Assembly (NCBI RefSeq): GCF_005405425.1
Contig: NZ_BJEA01000013.1
Span: 50,043-114,042 of the forward strand
Source: Lactiplantibacillus modestisalitolerans
Lineage (GTDB): Bacteria; Bacillota; Bacilli; Lactobacillales; Lactobacillaceae
Length of the DNA: 64,000 nt
Reading direction: 5' to 3'
Position 1 is the stretch's first letter. Every line of letters begins with the position of its first letter. The notes beneath the pieces were generated by a model. It was not told the origin of the DNA. It did not search any database and saw nothing but the letters and a program-made list of their open reading frames with translations. Of this stretch, positions 18,904-28,199 are shown one piece after another. The position numbers and the translations under genes were made by a program.

Positions 18904-19290
18904 TTAGAAGTTGACGGCGACGATAATTTTACCTTCCGCACCGCTAAAATCGATGATTTTACGCTTTAAGTTGGCCGTCCACGCGTGACAACCAGCCGCG
19001 CCGAGTTGCTTAGCCGCGTCAGCTAGGCTTAACTGGCCGCTCACGTAGTTGTTGGCAACTTGTTCGACCGTCGCCGCATCGAGTTCGCGGGCGACCGTGG
19101 CTGCGTGACCGTTAGTTTGGCGTTCAACGATGTAGCCGTTCGCCCCAAAGTAGGTCGTTGCACCGCTGGCAACGTCGTATTGAAAATGCTGGACACCGAG
19201 GTCCGCTTCCTTCTGTGCGATCGTCGCAAAATCAGCGTGGTCACCTAACGTTGCGAGCACGTGGTCAATTGCATCTAATTTAAACATCAT
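18904..19290 (-). CDS. DUF1398-family protein
   Basis: A 128-aa soluble protein that matches DUF1398 (YbcV-like): FATIAQKEADLGVQHFQYDV, then TYFGANGYIVE and a C-terminal LGAAGCHAWTANLKRKIIDF. Family function is not established. The start region has AAGGGGTGGC and two consecutive ATGs (19290 and 19287). Monocistronic. Confidence 0.75.
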   Translation of the reverse strand: MMFKLDAIDHVLATLGDHADFATIAQKEADLGVQHFQYDVASGATTYFGANGYIVERQTNGHAATVARELDAATVEQVANNYVSGQLSLADAAKQLGAAGCHAWTANLKRKIIDFSGAEGKIIVAVNF

Positions 19291-19371
19291 GCCACCCCTT
19301 CAAATTTTTGTACGTTTCCATTGTAATCCAAATTGGGTCAAACGGGTTAACTTCCTTGCTAAAACTGGTAA

Positions 19372-19413
19372 ACGAAAGAGGGACAGTGACATAAGTCACA
19401 GCCCCTCTTTCGT
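19372..19413. terminator. Hairpin ending the MFS/family C transcript
   Basis: Stem ACGAAAGAGG / CCTCTTTCGT with an inner minus-strand hairpin GGGCTGTGACTTATGTCACT. Minus-strand reading continues into TTTCGTTTACC. Almost the same hairpin core and loop occur on the plus strand at 57649-57678. Confidence 0.6.
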
Positions 19414-19420
19414 GTTGCCT

Positions 19421-19552
19421 CATGTTAATAGCCAAAACGTGCGCCAAAAGTCAGCTGGCTCCGCTTAACCCCGTAAGTCAAACAATCCAAACCCGGGATT
19501 ATTCGCCTTCCGCCGTTAATGCTCACCAGCTAACCAATTTTTGGCACACTCT
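19421..19552 (-). repeat. Family C 3'-UTR element, copy C1 (related to family B)
   Basis: On the minus strand it starts AGAGTGTGCC, 15 nt after the MFS stop, and ends GCGCACGTTTTGGCTATTAACATG. Helices: GTGTGCCAAAA with TTTTGGCGCAC (one U-G) and AGCTGG with CCAGCT. The 3' half shares AAGCGGAGCCAG and GGCTATTAACAT with copy C2. The beginning and end resemble family B (AGAGTGTG; CACGTTTCGGCTAT). Confidence 0.65.
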
Positions 19553-19566
19553 CTTAATCGTTTTAA

Positions 19567-21033
19567 CTAGTTTTCAGAGCCGGCCTGATCCAATTGACCA
19601 GCTGGTTGGTCGCTTGCGTTTGCGCGTTTTTCAGCCAGCGGGTCGTAAGCTTTTTCCGGTTCGTTAGAAACGAACATGGAAAGGCAGAAGCCTAAGACGG
19701 CGAGGGCCAGCGTGAACCAGAAACCGTAGTGGACACCGTGGACGAAGGAAGCTGCGCCAGTTGCGTTGCTTGCGCCTTGACCAATGCCGAGTAAACTGGT
19801 GGCAACCGCCGTCGCCAGAGCCCCGAGAATTTGTTGTAAGGTGTTCAAAATCGTGCTCCCATCAGCGGCAACCGGACCGTGAAGGGCGTTCAAACCGTAA
19901 GTTTGAGCCGGTGACATGGCTAACGGCGCTCCAATCATCAAAATGATGTGGGCGGTCACGACGTACCAGTACGGACTGTGCGTGCTGGTAAAAATCAACA
20001 TTAACGCACCCAGAAACGAGAGGGCGAAGCCGCCACGGGTCAGATATTTAGCCCCGTAGTTATCAAACAAGCGGCCGGATGTCGCGGAAATTACGGCGTT
20101 AATCACCCCACCAGGTAACATGAGGACCCCGGTCATGGCGACTGGTACGACCAGGCCCTTTTGCCAGTACATTGGTAATAAGTACATGGAAGACATGATA
20201 ATCCCGAAATCGATCATGACAAGCGCGGTCCCAATACTGAAGCGGTGGAAACCGAAGGCTCGTAAGTTTAAAATTGGCGTTGTTAAATGTAATTGACGAT
20301 AAATGTAGAAGAGGAGACCGACAATCCCGATAACTAAGGCAATTACAACTAACGGGTTGGACCAACCGCGGTCACCAGCTAGGCTGGCCCCAACGACGAG
20401 TCCGCCAAAACCAACTGAGGATAAAACGATTGATAACGCATCGACTTTTGGCTTGGTTAATTCGGAAACGTTTTGCATAAAGAAAATTGTAATAATTAAG
20501 GCAATTGCTAATAATGGAACGAAGAGCCAGAAAATCCAGTTCCAGGAAAGGGCCCCTAAGATAATTCCGGCAATCGTTGGCCCTACGGCTGGAGCAAACA
20601 TGATGACTAACCCAACGAGTCCCATGGCCGCGCCACGTTTTTGGGGTGGGTAAACCGCTAACAAGACAATGAAAATTAGTGGTAGTAAGAGCCCGGTGGC
20701 AATCCCTTGGATCATCCGGCCGATTAATAACTGTGCAAACCCACCGGCTAACGCGGAAATAGTCGCACCGACCATAAAGTCGGCAAGGGCGAAGATGATT
20801 AATTGCCGGGTCGTAAAGTGTTTTGTGAGCATACTAGATAATGGTAAAACGATCCCAACCATTAAGAGGTACCCCGTGACTAACCACTGAATGGTCCCAG
20901 TGTTCACGTGTAATTGTTGTTCTAATTGGGGGAGGGCAATGTTTAGTGCGGTTTCGCTAAACATACCGACAAAGCCCCCGAGTAATAATCCAATCATAAT
21001 TAGGGTTGGATTAGTATGTGACTTTGACTGCAT
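19567..21033 (-). CDS. MFS transporter, DHA2 family (EmrB/QacA-like drug exporter)
   Basis: A 488-aa protein with 14 predicted helices. N-terminal LNIALPQLEQQLHVNTGTIQ, then WLVTGYLL, is the hallmark of DHA2 proteins (motif D1), and motif C-like GPTIAGIILGALSWNWIFW follows. No partner membrane-fusion gene (EmrA) lies nearby, as is usual in Gram-positives. The C-terminal 25 residues are polar. A family C element begins just after the stop. Substrate unknown. Confidence 0.85.
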   Translation of the reverse strand: MQSKSHTNPTLIMIGLLLGGFVGMFSETALNIALPQLEQQLHVNTGTIQWLVTGYLLMVGIVLPLSSMLTKHFTTRQLIIFALADFMVGATISALAGGFAQLLIGRMIQGIATGLLLPLIFIVLLAVYPPQKRGAAMGLVGLVIMFAPAVGPTIAGIILGALSWNWIFWLFVPLLAIALIITIFFMQNVSELTKPKVDALSIVLSSVGFGGLVVGASLAGDRGWSNPLVVIALVIGIVGLLFYIYRQLHLTTPILNLRAFGFHRFSIGTALVMIDFGIIMSSMYLLPMYWQKGLVVPVAMTGVLMLPGGVINAVISATSGRLFDNYGAKYLTRGGFALSFLGALMLIFTSTHSPYWYVVTAHIILMIGAPLAMSPAQTYGLNALHGPVAADGSTILNTLQQILGALATAVATSLLGIGQGASNATGAASFVHGVHYGFWFTLALAVLGFCLSMFVSNEPEKAYDPLAEKRANASDQPAGQLDQAGSEN

Positions 21034-21147
21034 GAAAAAAACGCTCCTTTATCTGTTTTCAGTAAGCACAATTGGTCACTTTAACAGAAAAAATCGCGTT
21101 TCGTAAGTGTTTTATGAAAAAAGTTTAAAGATTTCTGAAATGGATCG

Positions 21148-21564
21148 TTAAGTTCGGGCTTCAAATTTCGTGCCACAGCTAGGACAAGTGATCCGGACCC
21201 GACCGTGGTGCTTGGGAATCCGAATGCGTTGCTGGCAGTTTTGACAGCGAAAGAAGCGGTAGTGCCGGTGCTGCGAAATTTGATAACCCAAGCGTCGAAA
21301 CGGCCGGGCTACTGGATTGAAAAAGCGTTGAAAGCCACGGTTGATTGCGACTTGGCGATAAATTTTCTTTGAAAATAAGCGCCAGTAACTCAGAATGATA
21401 AGTAGCACTGCCAGCCAAACCAGTTGATGGAAGGGGCGCCAAAGGCTAACCACGACCAGAATTAAAGCGAGATAATTCAGGCAGCGGTTGAGGGTGTCGT
21501 TTTGCCCGTAGCGTCCGCGCATAAAGGCTTGAACGCGGGCCAGTAATTTGGAATTAGGTTTCAT
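21148..21564 (-). CDS. Membrane protein with C-terminal zinc ribbon
   Basis: A 138-aa protein. Two hydrophobic segments lie at about residues 30-62. The basic C-terminal part carries two CxxC pairs (RCQNCQQRIRIPKHH, then ITCPSCGTKF), a small rubredoxin-like zinc ribbon. The start at 21564 (ATG, 8 nt after GGAGG) is preferred over TTG at 21570. Comparable zinc-ribbon membrane proteins are common in lactobacilli, without known function. Divergent from the 21706 gene. Confidence 0.72.
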   Translation of the reverse strand: MKPNSKLLARVQAFMRGRYGQNDTLNRCLNYLALILVVVSLWRPFHQLVWLAVLLIILSYWRLFSKKIYRQVAINRGFQRFFNPVARPFRRLGYQISQHRHYRFFRCQNCQQRIRIPKHHGRVRITCPSCGTKFEART

Positions 21565-21705
21565 TGTCAAGGGCCTCCGTTAAGTACTGATGCAATATCC
21601 TAACATAGTTTCCGGCTCGTCACAAATTGGGGATAAAATTCGCGTTTCTGCGGGCTTAGCGGTGTATACTAATGGGTATTCTTAATTAAGTGGGGGTAAC
21701 AACCG

Positions 21706-21978
21706 ATGGCAACACAATCACAACCAACGCAAACCCAAGTTTTAGACGCCGTGAGTCGGGCGGCGCTGACTTTAGAACCACGGAATTCGGAGCAACAGGG
21801 ACTCCAGCAACTGTTAAATGAGTTTCGAGAAGCACTCGTGAAAACGGCGGGTAGTACGGCAACGACGGTTCTCTATAATGGTAAATTAACGACGTATTTG
21901 CGGCAGCACCCGGCGGACTATCCGGAGACGGTCGCGAGTTTGAGAAAGTTGTTGGCGCGGTTTAGTAGGAGCGTGTGA
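21706..21978 (+). CDS. Hypothetical 90-aa helical protein (immunity-protein-like)
   Basis: A soluble, helix-rich protein with LLNEFREALVKTAGSTATTV and a C-terminal basic amphipathic helix. Size and helical pattern resemble enterocin A/pediocin-type immunity proteins, but no diagnostic motif proves it and no bacteriocin gene is nearby. A -10-like TATACT is seen at 21665-21670. The TGA stop lies inside the first bases of a family B element, as in other B-tagged genes. Confidence 0.55.
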   Translation: MATQSQPTQTQVLDAVSRAALTLEPRNSEQQGLQQLLNEFREALVKTAGSTATTVLYNGKLTTYLRQHPADYPETVASLRKLLARFSRSV

Positions 21979-22050
21979 GACCAAGCGGGTTGACCTTGAG
22001 CATTGCCTAGCAAGCGCAGATACCAGTCCGGCCGAACACGTTTTGGCTAT
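21969..22050 (+). repeat. Family B 3'-UTR element, short copy B2
   Basis: Begins GCGTGTGAGACC over the stop codon of the 90-aa gene, keeps GAGCATTGCCTAG and GCAAGCGCAG, and ends GAACACGTTTTGGCTAT. The apical hairpin present in other copies is missing and the outer helix is poorly paired, so this looks like a deleted or decayed copy. Confidence 0.7.
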
Positions 22051-22075
22051 CAAACAAAAAATAAACTAATAATGG

Positions 22076-22140
22076 AAGTGTTCAGTCCCTGCGATTTGCG
22101 CTATGCTTACTAATGGGAGAAACTGAACACTTGCTTTTTT
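22076..22140 (+). terminator. Terminator before copY
   Basis: AAGTGTTCAGT / ACTGAACACTT inverted repeat with a long loop, then GCTTTTTT. Confidence 0.7.
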
Positions 22141-22145
22141 GTGTT

Positions 22146-22155
22146 TACGCTTGTA
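22146..22155. promoter_or_regulatory. copY: cop box upstream of copY
   Basis: TACGCTTGTA is one base from the CopY operator TACANNTGTA. It lies just before a TATAAG -10 candidate (22159-22164), 42 nt upstream of copY. Confidence 0.6.
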
Positions 22156-22196
22156 AACTATAAGAACTAATTCAGAATAAGGAGGTCGGTGCAGCG

Positions 22197-22625
22197 ATGG
22201 AAGCACAAACTGCAATTGAAATTAGCGACGCCGAATGGGAAGTCATGCGGGTCGCGTGGACACTAGGGCAGGTGACGAGTAGTCAGGTTGCTGAAATCAT
22301 GGCCGATAAAATGGGCTGGAAAACCGCGACCGTTAAGACGCTCTTGGGGCGTTTGATTAAAAAGGGCGCGCTACGGTCTGAAAAGCACGGCCGGGCCTTT
22401 ACCTACTATCCGACCGTTGAAGAACAGCCGTCGATGGACATGGCCGTTAAGACGCTGTTTGGGCACATGTGTCAAATGCGGGTGGGTCAAACGTTGACCG
22501 ACCTCGTCAATCAAGTAACGTTAAGTCAGGCGGACATTGCCCAGTTGCAAGCCGTGCTGGCTAAAAAGGCGCCCACCGCTCCGGCGATGGTCGACTGTGA
22601 CTGCGTACCGGGGGAACGGTGCTGA
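22197..22625 (+). CDS. copY: CopY/TcrY-type copper-responsive repressor
   Basis: A 142-aa BlaI/MecI-family winged-helix repressor: ISDAEWEVMRVAWTLGQVTS, then WKTATVKTLLGRLIKKG. The C-terminus carries the metal site CDCVPGERC. Canonical CopY tails read CxCx4-5CxC; here the protein stops right after the third Cys, so the second CxC pair is incomplete. It should repress itself and the copper ATPase through the cop boxes at 22146-22155 and 22801-22810. A GGAGGTCGG ribosome site precedes the ATG. Confidence 0.88.
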   Translation: MEAQTAIEISDAEWEVMRVAWTLGQVTSSQVAEIMADKMGWKTATVKTLLGRLIKKGALRSEKHGRAFTYYPTVEEQPSMDMAVKTLFGHMCQMRVGQTLTDLVNQVTLSQADIAQLQAVLAKKAPTAPAMVDCDCVPGERC

Positions 22626-22676
22626 CGAAGGACAATCGCGAAGACCACCAAGCGTCATACTAGTATTAATTAGTGA

Positions 22677-22712
22677 ACACCATTCAAGTTGCGGCTTGAA
22701 TGGTGTCTTTTT
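22677..22712 (+). terminator. Terminator between copY and copB
   Basis: Stem ACACCATTCAAG / CTTGAATGGTGT then CTTTTT. It shows that copY and copB have separate promoters. Confidence 0.8.
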
Positions 22713-22785
22713 GTGCTGGAGTTTGTTAAGGTTGCTTTACCAAATAAGAGAACCTAGCTCATTTTTAGTAGTGAAGGGCTTTAAC

Positions 22786-22814
22786 TTGACGGCTATCGTT
22801 TACAATTGTAAACT
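22786..22814 (+). promoter_or_regulatory. copB promoter with perfect cop box
   Basis: TTGACG (22786-22791), a 17-bp spacer and TAAACT (22809-22814). The operator TACAATTGTA at 22801-22810 is a perfect match to TACANNTGTA and overlaps the spacer and -10, so CopY binding would block polymerase. Confidence 0.8.
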
Positions 22815-22855
22815 GTAATTGAATAATTGATTAGCAATTAAGGGAGGAAGTAACG

Positions 22856-24910
22856 ATGAAGATGTCAGAACATAATCAACACCAAATGGCCGGCATGGAT
22901 GGTCAAATGGCGATGGATTCGCACGAAATGGACATGGGGAACGGTCACATGATGCACATGGGCAACCTCAAGCGTAAGTTTTGGGTATCACTCATCTTGA
23001 CGATCCCGATTATTATCATGAGCCCGATGATGGGGATGCGTCTACCATTCCAATTAACCTTTCAACCGTGGTCGGATTACCTGGTCGCGGTTCTGGGAAC
23101 GATTTTATTTATCTATGGGGGTCAGCCGTTTTTTAGCGGGGCAAAAGCTGAGCTCGCCAACCGCAAGCCGGCGATGATGACCCTAATTGCTATGGGGATC
23201 GGCGTTGCTTACGTTTACAGTATTTACGCGGTCTTAGCCAATAATGTTTGGCAGGTGACCCCGGTTGTGACGGACTTTTTCTGGGAACTTGCGACGTTGA
23301 TCGACATCATGTTGCTGGGGCACTGGATTGAGATGAACACGGTGATGAGTGCCGGCTCCGCGGTCGATAACTTGGCGAAACTATTGCCAAGTACGGCACA
23401 TAAGCTGGTTGACGGACAACCGCAGGACGTGGCGTTGGATCAAATCCAAACGGGCGATCAACTACAAGTCCGGGCCGGTGAAAAGATTCCGGCTGACGGA
23501 CAAGTGGTCAGCGGTGCGACGAGCGTCAACGAAGCAATGGTCACGGGTGAAGCTAAATTAGTTGAAAAACAGGTTGGAGACGCGGTCGTTGGTGGAGCCG
23601 TGAACGGCGATGGTACCTTTACATTGAAGGTAACCGGGACTGGTGAGAGTGGCTACTTGGCGCAAGTCATGCAGCTGGTTAGTGATGCGCAGGCGTCAAA
23701 GTCGGCGCAGGAAAACATGGCTAACCGGGTTGCCGGGTTACTCTTTTACGCGGCGCTCACGGTGGCAATCGTGGCGTTTATTGCCTGGCTTTTCGTTGGT
23801 AACTTAGCGGTGGCACTCTCCATTGCGGTTACGGTGCTCGTGATTGCCTGCCCGCACGCGTTAGGACTAGCGATTCCGCTGGTGGTAGCGCGTAGTACCG
23901 CCATTGCGGCAAGTCACGGGTTGCTAATTCGGAACCGCGACGCGTTAGAACGGGTTAAGCATTTGAAGGCCGCTTTAATGGATAAAACCGGGACCTTAAC
24001 GGAAGGTAACTTTAAGGTTGCGGAATATCGGAGTATGACCACTGACCTGACGGATGACGCCGTCCTCGGGCTAATGGCTAGCCTTGAAAATGGCTCCAGT
24101 CATCCGTTGGCCGTCGGAATTCTAACGGCGGCCAAGGACCGGCAGTTGGAACTGCAAGCGGTTGAAAACGGTCATCAGATCACGGGGGCCGGCCTCAGTG
24201 GTGACATTGCGGGTCACAACTACCAACTCGTGTCCGCCGCTTACCTTGATCGCCAGCGGCTCACTTACGACCAGGCGGCGTTTCAACGGTTGGCGTCTGC
24301 GGGTAATTCAATCAGCTTTTTGATTCACGAACAACGGGTCCTCGGGTACGTCGCCCAGGGGGACCAAATTAAACCGGAGGCGCACCACCTCATTACCAGC
24401 CTGAAGGCGCAGGGGATTACGCCGGTGATGCTAACGGGGGATAACGAGCAGAGTGCGCAAGTCGTTGCCAAGCAACTGGGAATTACGACCGTCCACGCTA
24501 GCTTGTTACCTGAAGATAAAGCGAAACTAGTCCAGCAGTATCAGGACGCCGGGCAGCCCGTGATGATGATTGGTGACGGTGTGAACGACGCACCCAGCTT
24601 AGCCCGGGCGGAAGTTGGCATTGCAATTGGTTCCGGTACCGACGTTGCGATTGATTCGGCGGACATCGTCCTCGTGAAGAGTAATCCTAACGACGTGGTC
24701 GATTTTCTGAATTTGGCCCGGCAGACGACCCGCAAGATGACTCAGAATCTTTGGTGGGGTGCCGGTTATAACGTTATTACGATTCCGTTAGCTGCCGGAA
24801 TCCTGGCCCCGATTGGCTTTGTGCTCAATCCAATGGTTGGAGCGGTCGTGATGTCCCTCAGTACGATTATTGTGGCGATTAACGCAATGACGTTACACCT
24901 CAAAAAATAA
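22856..24910 (+). CDS. copB: Copper-translocating P1B-type ATPase (CopB-like)
   Basis: A 684-aa protein. Residues 1-40 are rich in His and Met ([20 protein letters not shown]), the CopB-type metal-sensing tail in place of an HMA domain. Eight membrane helices are expected. The transport motif is CPH ([11 protein letters not shown], about residue 331), typical of P1B-3 pumps. Further motifs: TGEA, phosphorylation site DKTGTLTEG (about 374), HP in SSHPLAVGI, and [11 protein letters not shown]. It exports copper from the cell. Controlled by the upstream cop box; no copper chaperone gene (copZ) is adjacent. Confidence 0.92.
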   Translation: MKMSEHNQHQMAGMDGQMAMDSHEMDMGNGHMMHMGNLKRKFWVSLILTIPIIIMSPMMGMRLPFQLTFQPWSDYLVAVLGTILFIYGGQPFFSGAKAELANRKPAMMTLIAMGIGVAYVYSIYAVLANNVWQVTPVVTDFFWELATLIDIMLLGHWIEMNTVMSAGSAVDNLAKLLPSTAHKLVDGQPQDVALDQIQTGDQLQVRAGEKIPADGQVVSGATSVNEAMVTGEAKLVEKQVGDAVVGGAVNGDGTFTLKVTGTGESGYLAQVMQLVSDAQASKSAQENMANRVAGLLFYAALTVAIVAFIAWLFVGNLAVALSIAVTVLVIACPHALGLAIPLVVARSTAIAASHGLLIRNRDALERVKHLKAALMDKTGTLTEGNFKVAEYRSMTTDLTDDAVLGLMASLENGSSHPLAVGILTAAKDRQLELQAVENGHQITGAGLSGDIAGHNYQLVSAAYLDRQRLTYDQAAFQRLASAGNSISFLIHEQRVLGYVAQGDQIKPEAHHLITSLKAQGITPVMLTGDNEQSAQVVAKQLGITTVHASLLPEDKAKLVQQYQDAGQPVMMIGDGVNDAPSLARAEVGIAIGSGTDVAIDSADIVLVKSNPNDVVDFLNLARQTTRKMTQNLWWGAGYNVITIPLAAGILAPIGFVLNPMVGAVVMSLSTIIVAINAMTLHLKK

Positions 24911-25000
24911 ACTGATGGGCGTAAATTAATTGTCGCAAATAGGTGTTTCACGCCAATATCGGTGCTAAAATAAAGGTATTTCAATAAGGATGTGAAACCC

Positions 25001-25987
25001 ATGTGTACAAGTGTAACGTATCAAACAACGACTGGTGACCAGTTCTTGGCCCGGACGATGGATTTCGGTTTTGAGCTGGGTGGCCGGCCGGTTGCCATTC
25101 CACGGAACCACCATTTTAATAGCGTCGCTGATTCGGATGGCTTTGACGCGCCGTACAGTTTTATCGGCACGGGCCGGAATCTAAACGGCTATATTCTGGT
25201 TGACGGTGTCAACGAGCATGGGGTTAGTGCAGCCGCACTTTACTTTGCTGGTCAGGCGCAGTACGCCGATGAAGCGGTTGCGGGGAAGGTTAACCTAGCT
25301 CCCCACGAAGTGATGATGTGGATTTTAGGCAACGTGAAGAGCGCTGCCGAACTGGGACAGCGGCTAGCGGAATTCAACATTGTGGCGGCCGCTGCACCAT
25401 TATTAAACATTGTCGTACCACTACACTGGATCGTAAGTGACCGTAACGGGGCAACTTACGTGTTGGAACAAGAAGCCGATGGCATTCACTACATGCAAAA
25501 CCCGGTTGGGGTGATGACGAATACGCCGGACTTTAATTGGCACTTAAAGAATTTAAGTAACTACGTGCAGTTGCAACCAACGCCGCATCCGGATCGTCAG
25601 TACGGCGATTTGACGGTGCGGGCGTTTGGGCCGGGGACTGGTGCGCTCGGGATGCCGGGTGACTATACGTCGGTGGCTCGTTTTGTACGGACGGTGTTCA
25701 TGCGGCAGCATACGGAAACGGTGGACACGGATGCGCAGGCGGTTAATGCTTTGTCGCACATGTTGAACTCGGTTGAAATTCCGAAGGGTGTGAAGGTCAA
25801 GGCGGATGGTTCCGATGATTATACTCAGTACCGGGCGTACATGAGTATGAACGAGCCGGCGTTTTATATGCAGCCGTATGAGGATCAGACGATCACGCGG
25901 GTTGCGTTGACGGAGGAATTGATGACGGCGGACCAGCCAAAGGAATTTACGTTGGATAAGGTGCAGGGGTTTGTGGACAGAGTGTGA
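25001..25987 (+). CDS. Linear amide C-N hydrolase, choloylglycine/penicillin V acylase family
   Basis: A 328-aa Ntn hydrolase. The start at 25001 (not 24992) makes Cys2 the N-terminal nucleophile after Met removal (MCTSVTYQT). Arg18 and Asp21 (ARTMDFG) match the catalytic residues of bile-salt hydrolases, with NEHGVSAAALYF, VMTNTPDFNWHL and DYTSVARFVRT supplying the later Asn and Arg positions. It may hydrolyse bile salts, penicillin V or acyl-homoserine lactones; substrate not decidable here. The 3' 307 nt are G-skewed (105 G, 54 C). The stop lies inside a family B element. Confidence 0.87.
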   Translation: MCTSVTYQTTTGDQFLARTMDFGFELGGRPVAIPRNHHFNSVADSDGFDAPYSFIGTGRNLNGYILVDGVNEHGVSAAALYFAGQAQYADEAVAGKVNLAPHEVMMWILGNVKSAAELGQRLAEFNIVAAAAPLLNIVVPLHWIVSDRNGATYVLEQEADGIHYMQNPVGVMTNTPDFNWHLKNLSNYVQLQPTPHPDRQYGDLTVRAFGPGTGALGMPGDYTSVARFVRTVFMRQHTETVDTDAQAVNALSHMLNSVEIPKGVKVKADGSDDYTQYRAYMSMNEPAFYMQPYEDQTITRVALTEELMTADQPKEFTLDKVQGFVDRV

Positions 25988-26212
25988 GGTCGAGCACGTT
26001 TAGAGTGTGAGGGCCAGCGGGTTGATGCTGAGCACTACCTAGCTAAGGGCATGATGCCGGACTTTGGCATTGTGCCCTTAGCGTAGTAGGCGCAGGCATC
26101 AGCTGGCCCGAACACGTTTCGGCTATATCGCAGTGGCGGGACGCGGGCTTTGCGTGGTGGCGGTGGCGTAGCAAGCACAGAGGTCAGCTTGGTTGAACAC
26201 GTTTCGGCTATA
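25979..26212 (+). repeat. Family B 3'-UTR element, copy B3 (compound)
   Basis: A short truncated start (25979-26001) is followed by a full unit at 26002-26127 and a partial unit to 26212. Full-unit helices: GGGCCAGC/GCTGGCCC, TGATGC/GCATCA, CTAC/GTAG, GCTAAGGGCA/TGCCCTTAGC and ATGCC/GGCAT. Both later units end ACACGTTTCGGCTATA. Confidence 0.8.
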
Positions 26213-26268
26213 AAGCATGGGCACTGCCCCCGTAGTTTAGCCCCAATTAATCAATTGAATAAACAGTG

Positions 26269-26312
26269 AACCGCTAGCAATGAACGTAAATCGTTTATCA
26301 GCTAGCGGTTTT
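26269..26312 (+). terminator. Terminator downstream of B3
   Basis: AACCGCTAGC / GCTAGCGGTT with T-run. A second weaker hairpin (GGCGCA/TGCGCC then TTT) follows at 26335-26360. Between 26360 and 26642 I see only AT-rich promoter-like DNA for the VIT pair, such as TATAAT near 26589. Confidence 0.7.
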
Positions 26313-26642
26313 TGATTGGCATTTAAGTGGCAAAGGCGCATTCTCAGAGGGTGCGCCTTTAGTAGTTTTCAATCGTAACTAGTCACCTGTTCTTATCAGG
26401 TTAGTTGCAATGGTGTGACTAAATCACGCACAACCGATGACAGTTGTAACCGCGAGCTAACAATGATTAGCGACGTTTGTTTGACTAACAATAGTTCTTG
26501 ATTCGTGTTAAACTGTTATTTGGTTTAGGGTTCCATAACTTTAACTTAAATAAGATTGAGTAGATGCTTGCAATCTTTGACTATAAGATATAATATTTAC
26601 TAGGTGATAATAATTATAAAGTAGATACGGAGGCGTCGCGAA

Positions 26643-27320
26643 ATGAAAAAGAAAATGACCTTGGCACAGCGCGTCAATATTTTACGTGCAAGTGTGATGG
26701 GGGCTAACGACGGGATTTTGTCAGTGGCCGGGATCGTTGTCGGGGTTGCTGGTGCGACGACCAATAGTTTTTCCATCTTAATTTCTGGGCTTGCTGGGAT
26801 GCTAGCCGGGACGATTTCGATGGCGATGGGGGAGTACGTTTCGGTTAACACGCAGAAGGATTCGCAGAAAATGGCGATTACGAATCAGAAGCAAGCGCTA
26901 GCGAACGACTATGATGGTGAAGCTGACTGGGTCACCCAAAAATACGTGAAGCAGGGGATCAGTGCCCCGCTAGCGAAAAAGGCGACTGAAGAAATGATGA
27001 ACGAAGATGCGCTCGTCACGACGGTTCGGGAACGCTACGGCTTTAATCCAAGTCAATTTATTAGTCCGTACGCGGCCGGAATCGCCTCCATGATTTCATT
27101 TCCAACTGGTTCAATTTTACCGTTGGTCTCGATTACCTTTTTCCCACCCCACATTAAAGTGATCGCAACCGTGATTGCCGTTGCGATTGCTTTGGCGATT
27201 ACGGGCTACGTGGCTGCGGTTCTTGGTAACGCCAACCGCTGGCACGGCGTCTTTCGGAACGTGGTGTCTGGATTATTAACGATGGTGGTCACGTATTTCA
27301 TCGGCCACTTATTCGCCTAG
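26643..27320 (+). CDS. VIT family protein (Fe2+/Mn2+ transporter-like), first of pair
   Basis: A 225-aa CCC1/VIT1-family membrane protein. TM1 carries ASVMGANDGILSVAGIVVGV, and MAMGEYVSVNTQKD follows TM2, both family signatures with metal-site residues. A cytoplasmic helical insert (about residues 75-125) precedes three more helices. It probably moves divalent iron or manganese out of the cytosol. GGAGG lies 10 nt before the ATG. The paralogue at 27347 starts 26 nt after its stop, so the two form an operon. Confidence 0.88.
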   Translation: MKKKMTLAQRVNILRASVMGANDGILSVAGIVVGVAGATTNSFSILISGLAGMLAGTISMAMGEYVSVNTQKDSQKMAITNQKQALANDYDGEADWVTQKYVKQGISAPLAKKATEEMMNEDALVTTVRERYGFNPSQFISPYAAGIASMISFPTGSILPLVSITFFPPHIKVIATVIAVAIALAITGYVAAVLGNANRWHGVFRNVVSGLLTMVVTYFIGHLFA

Positions 27321-27346
27321 CGAAGTAGGTCAAAGGGAGTGCAAGG

Positions 27347-28045
27347 ATGCAATTAACAAAAGCAAAACCAAAGAAGTCTAAACAGACGATGGACGAAAAA
27401 CTGAATTCGCTTCGAGCCGGGGTGCTCGGTTCCAACGATGGGATTCTAACCGTTGTTGGGGTGTTATTCAGTGTTGCGGCCGCAACAACGAATCAATTTA
27501 CGATTTTTATTGCCGGCTTATCCGACTTATTAGCGTGTGCCTTTTCGATGGCGTCTGGGGAGTACGCGTCGGTCAGCACGCAAAAGGATACCGAAAAAGC
27601 CGTTGTTGAACGGGAAAAGCAATTATTAAAAACCGACTTTGACAGTGAAATTGCCGCGGTTAAACGGCATTACATGACACTGGGAGTTTCCGAAGCCACT
27701 TCAATTGAAATTGCGAAGGACTTATTGGCGAAGAAGCCGTTGGAAACGGTCGTTAGCGTTAAGTATGACATGGAATTAGGCCATTACATGAACCCGTGGG
27801 ACGCCGCCTTTGCGTCACTATTTTCCGCGTCAGCGGGGGGGATTTTCCCGCTCTTTGCAATGACCTTTGCGCCGGACCGCTTCCAGTGGCCAGCTACGAT
27901 TATTGCCGTTTCAGTTGCGGTCGCTTTAACGGGGTTCTTATCTGCTAAATTAGGTAAGGGGAATGTTAAGACGGCGGTGATTCGGAACGTGATCGTTGGG
28001 ATCATTACGATGTTTATTCACTATTACGTCGGGAAATTATTTTAA
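27347..28045 (+). CDS. VIT family protein, second of pair
   Basis: A 232-aa paralogue of the upstream protein: LRAGVLGSNDGILTVVGVLF in TM1 and MASGEYASVSTQKDTEKAV after TM2. The cytoplasmic segment (VSEATSIEIAKDLLAKKPLE) is of the same length as in the first copy. Tandem VIT genes are common in lactobacilli, and hetero-oligomers are conceivable. It ends at a strong terminator (28075-28113). Confidence 0.87.
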   Translation: MQLTKAKPKKSKQTMDEKLNSLRAGVLGSNDGILTVVGVLFSVAAATTNQFTIFIAGLSDLLACAFSMASGEYASVSTQKDTEKAVVEREKQLLKTDFDSEIAAVKRHYMTLGVSEATSIEIAKDLLAKKPLETVVSVKYDMELGHYMNPWDAAFASLFSASAGGIFPLFAMTFAPDRFQWPATIIAVSVAVALTGFLSAKLGKGNVKTAVIRNVIVGIITMFIHYYVGKLF

Positions 28046-28074
28046 GCGAATTGTCAGAAAACTGAACGATTAAG

Positions 28075-28113
28075 ATGACGATTACCGGTTTTGGTCGGTT
28101 ATCGTCATTTTTT
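28075..28113 (+). terminator. Terminator of VIT pair
   Basis: ATGACGATTACCG / CGGTTATCGTCAT hairpin followed by a T-run. Confidence 0.8.
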
Positions 28114-28199
28114 ACGCAAAAATAGCATGAAATTATCAGTTAGTTTTAATTATTCATCGGTATAATGTTGCCATCAATTAAATTTGGGGTAATGTAGAT

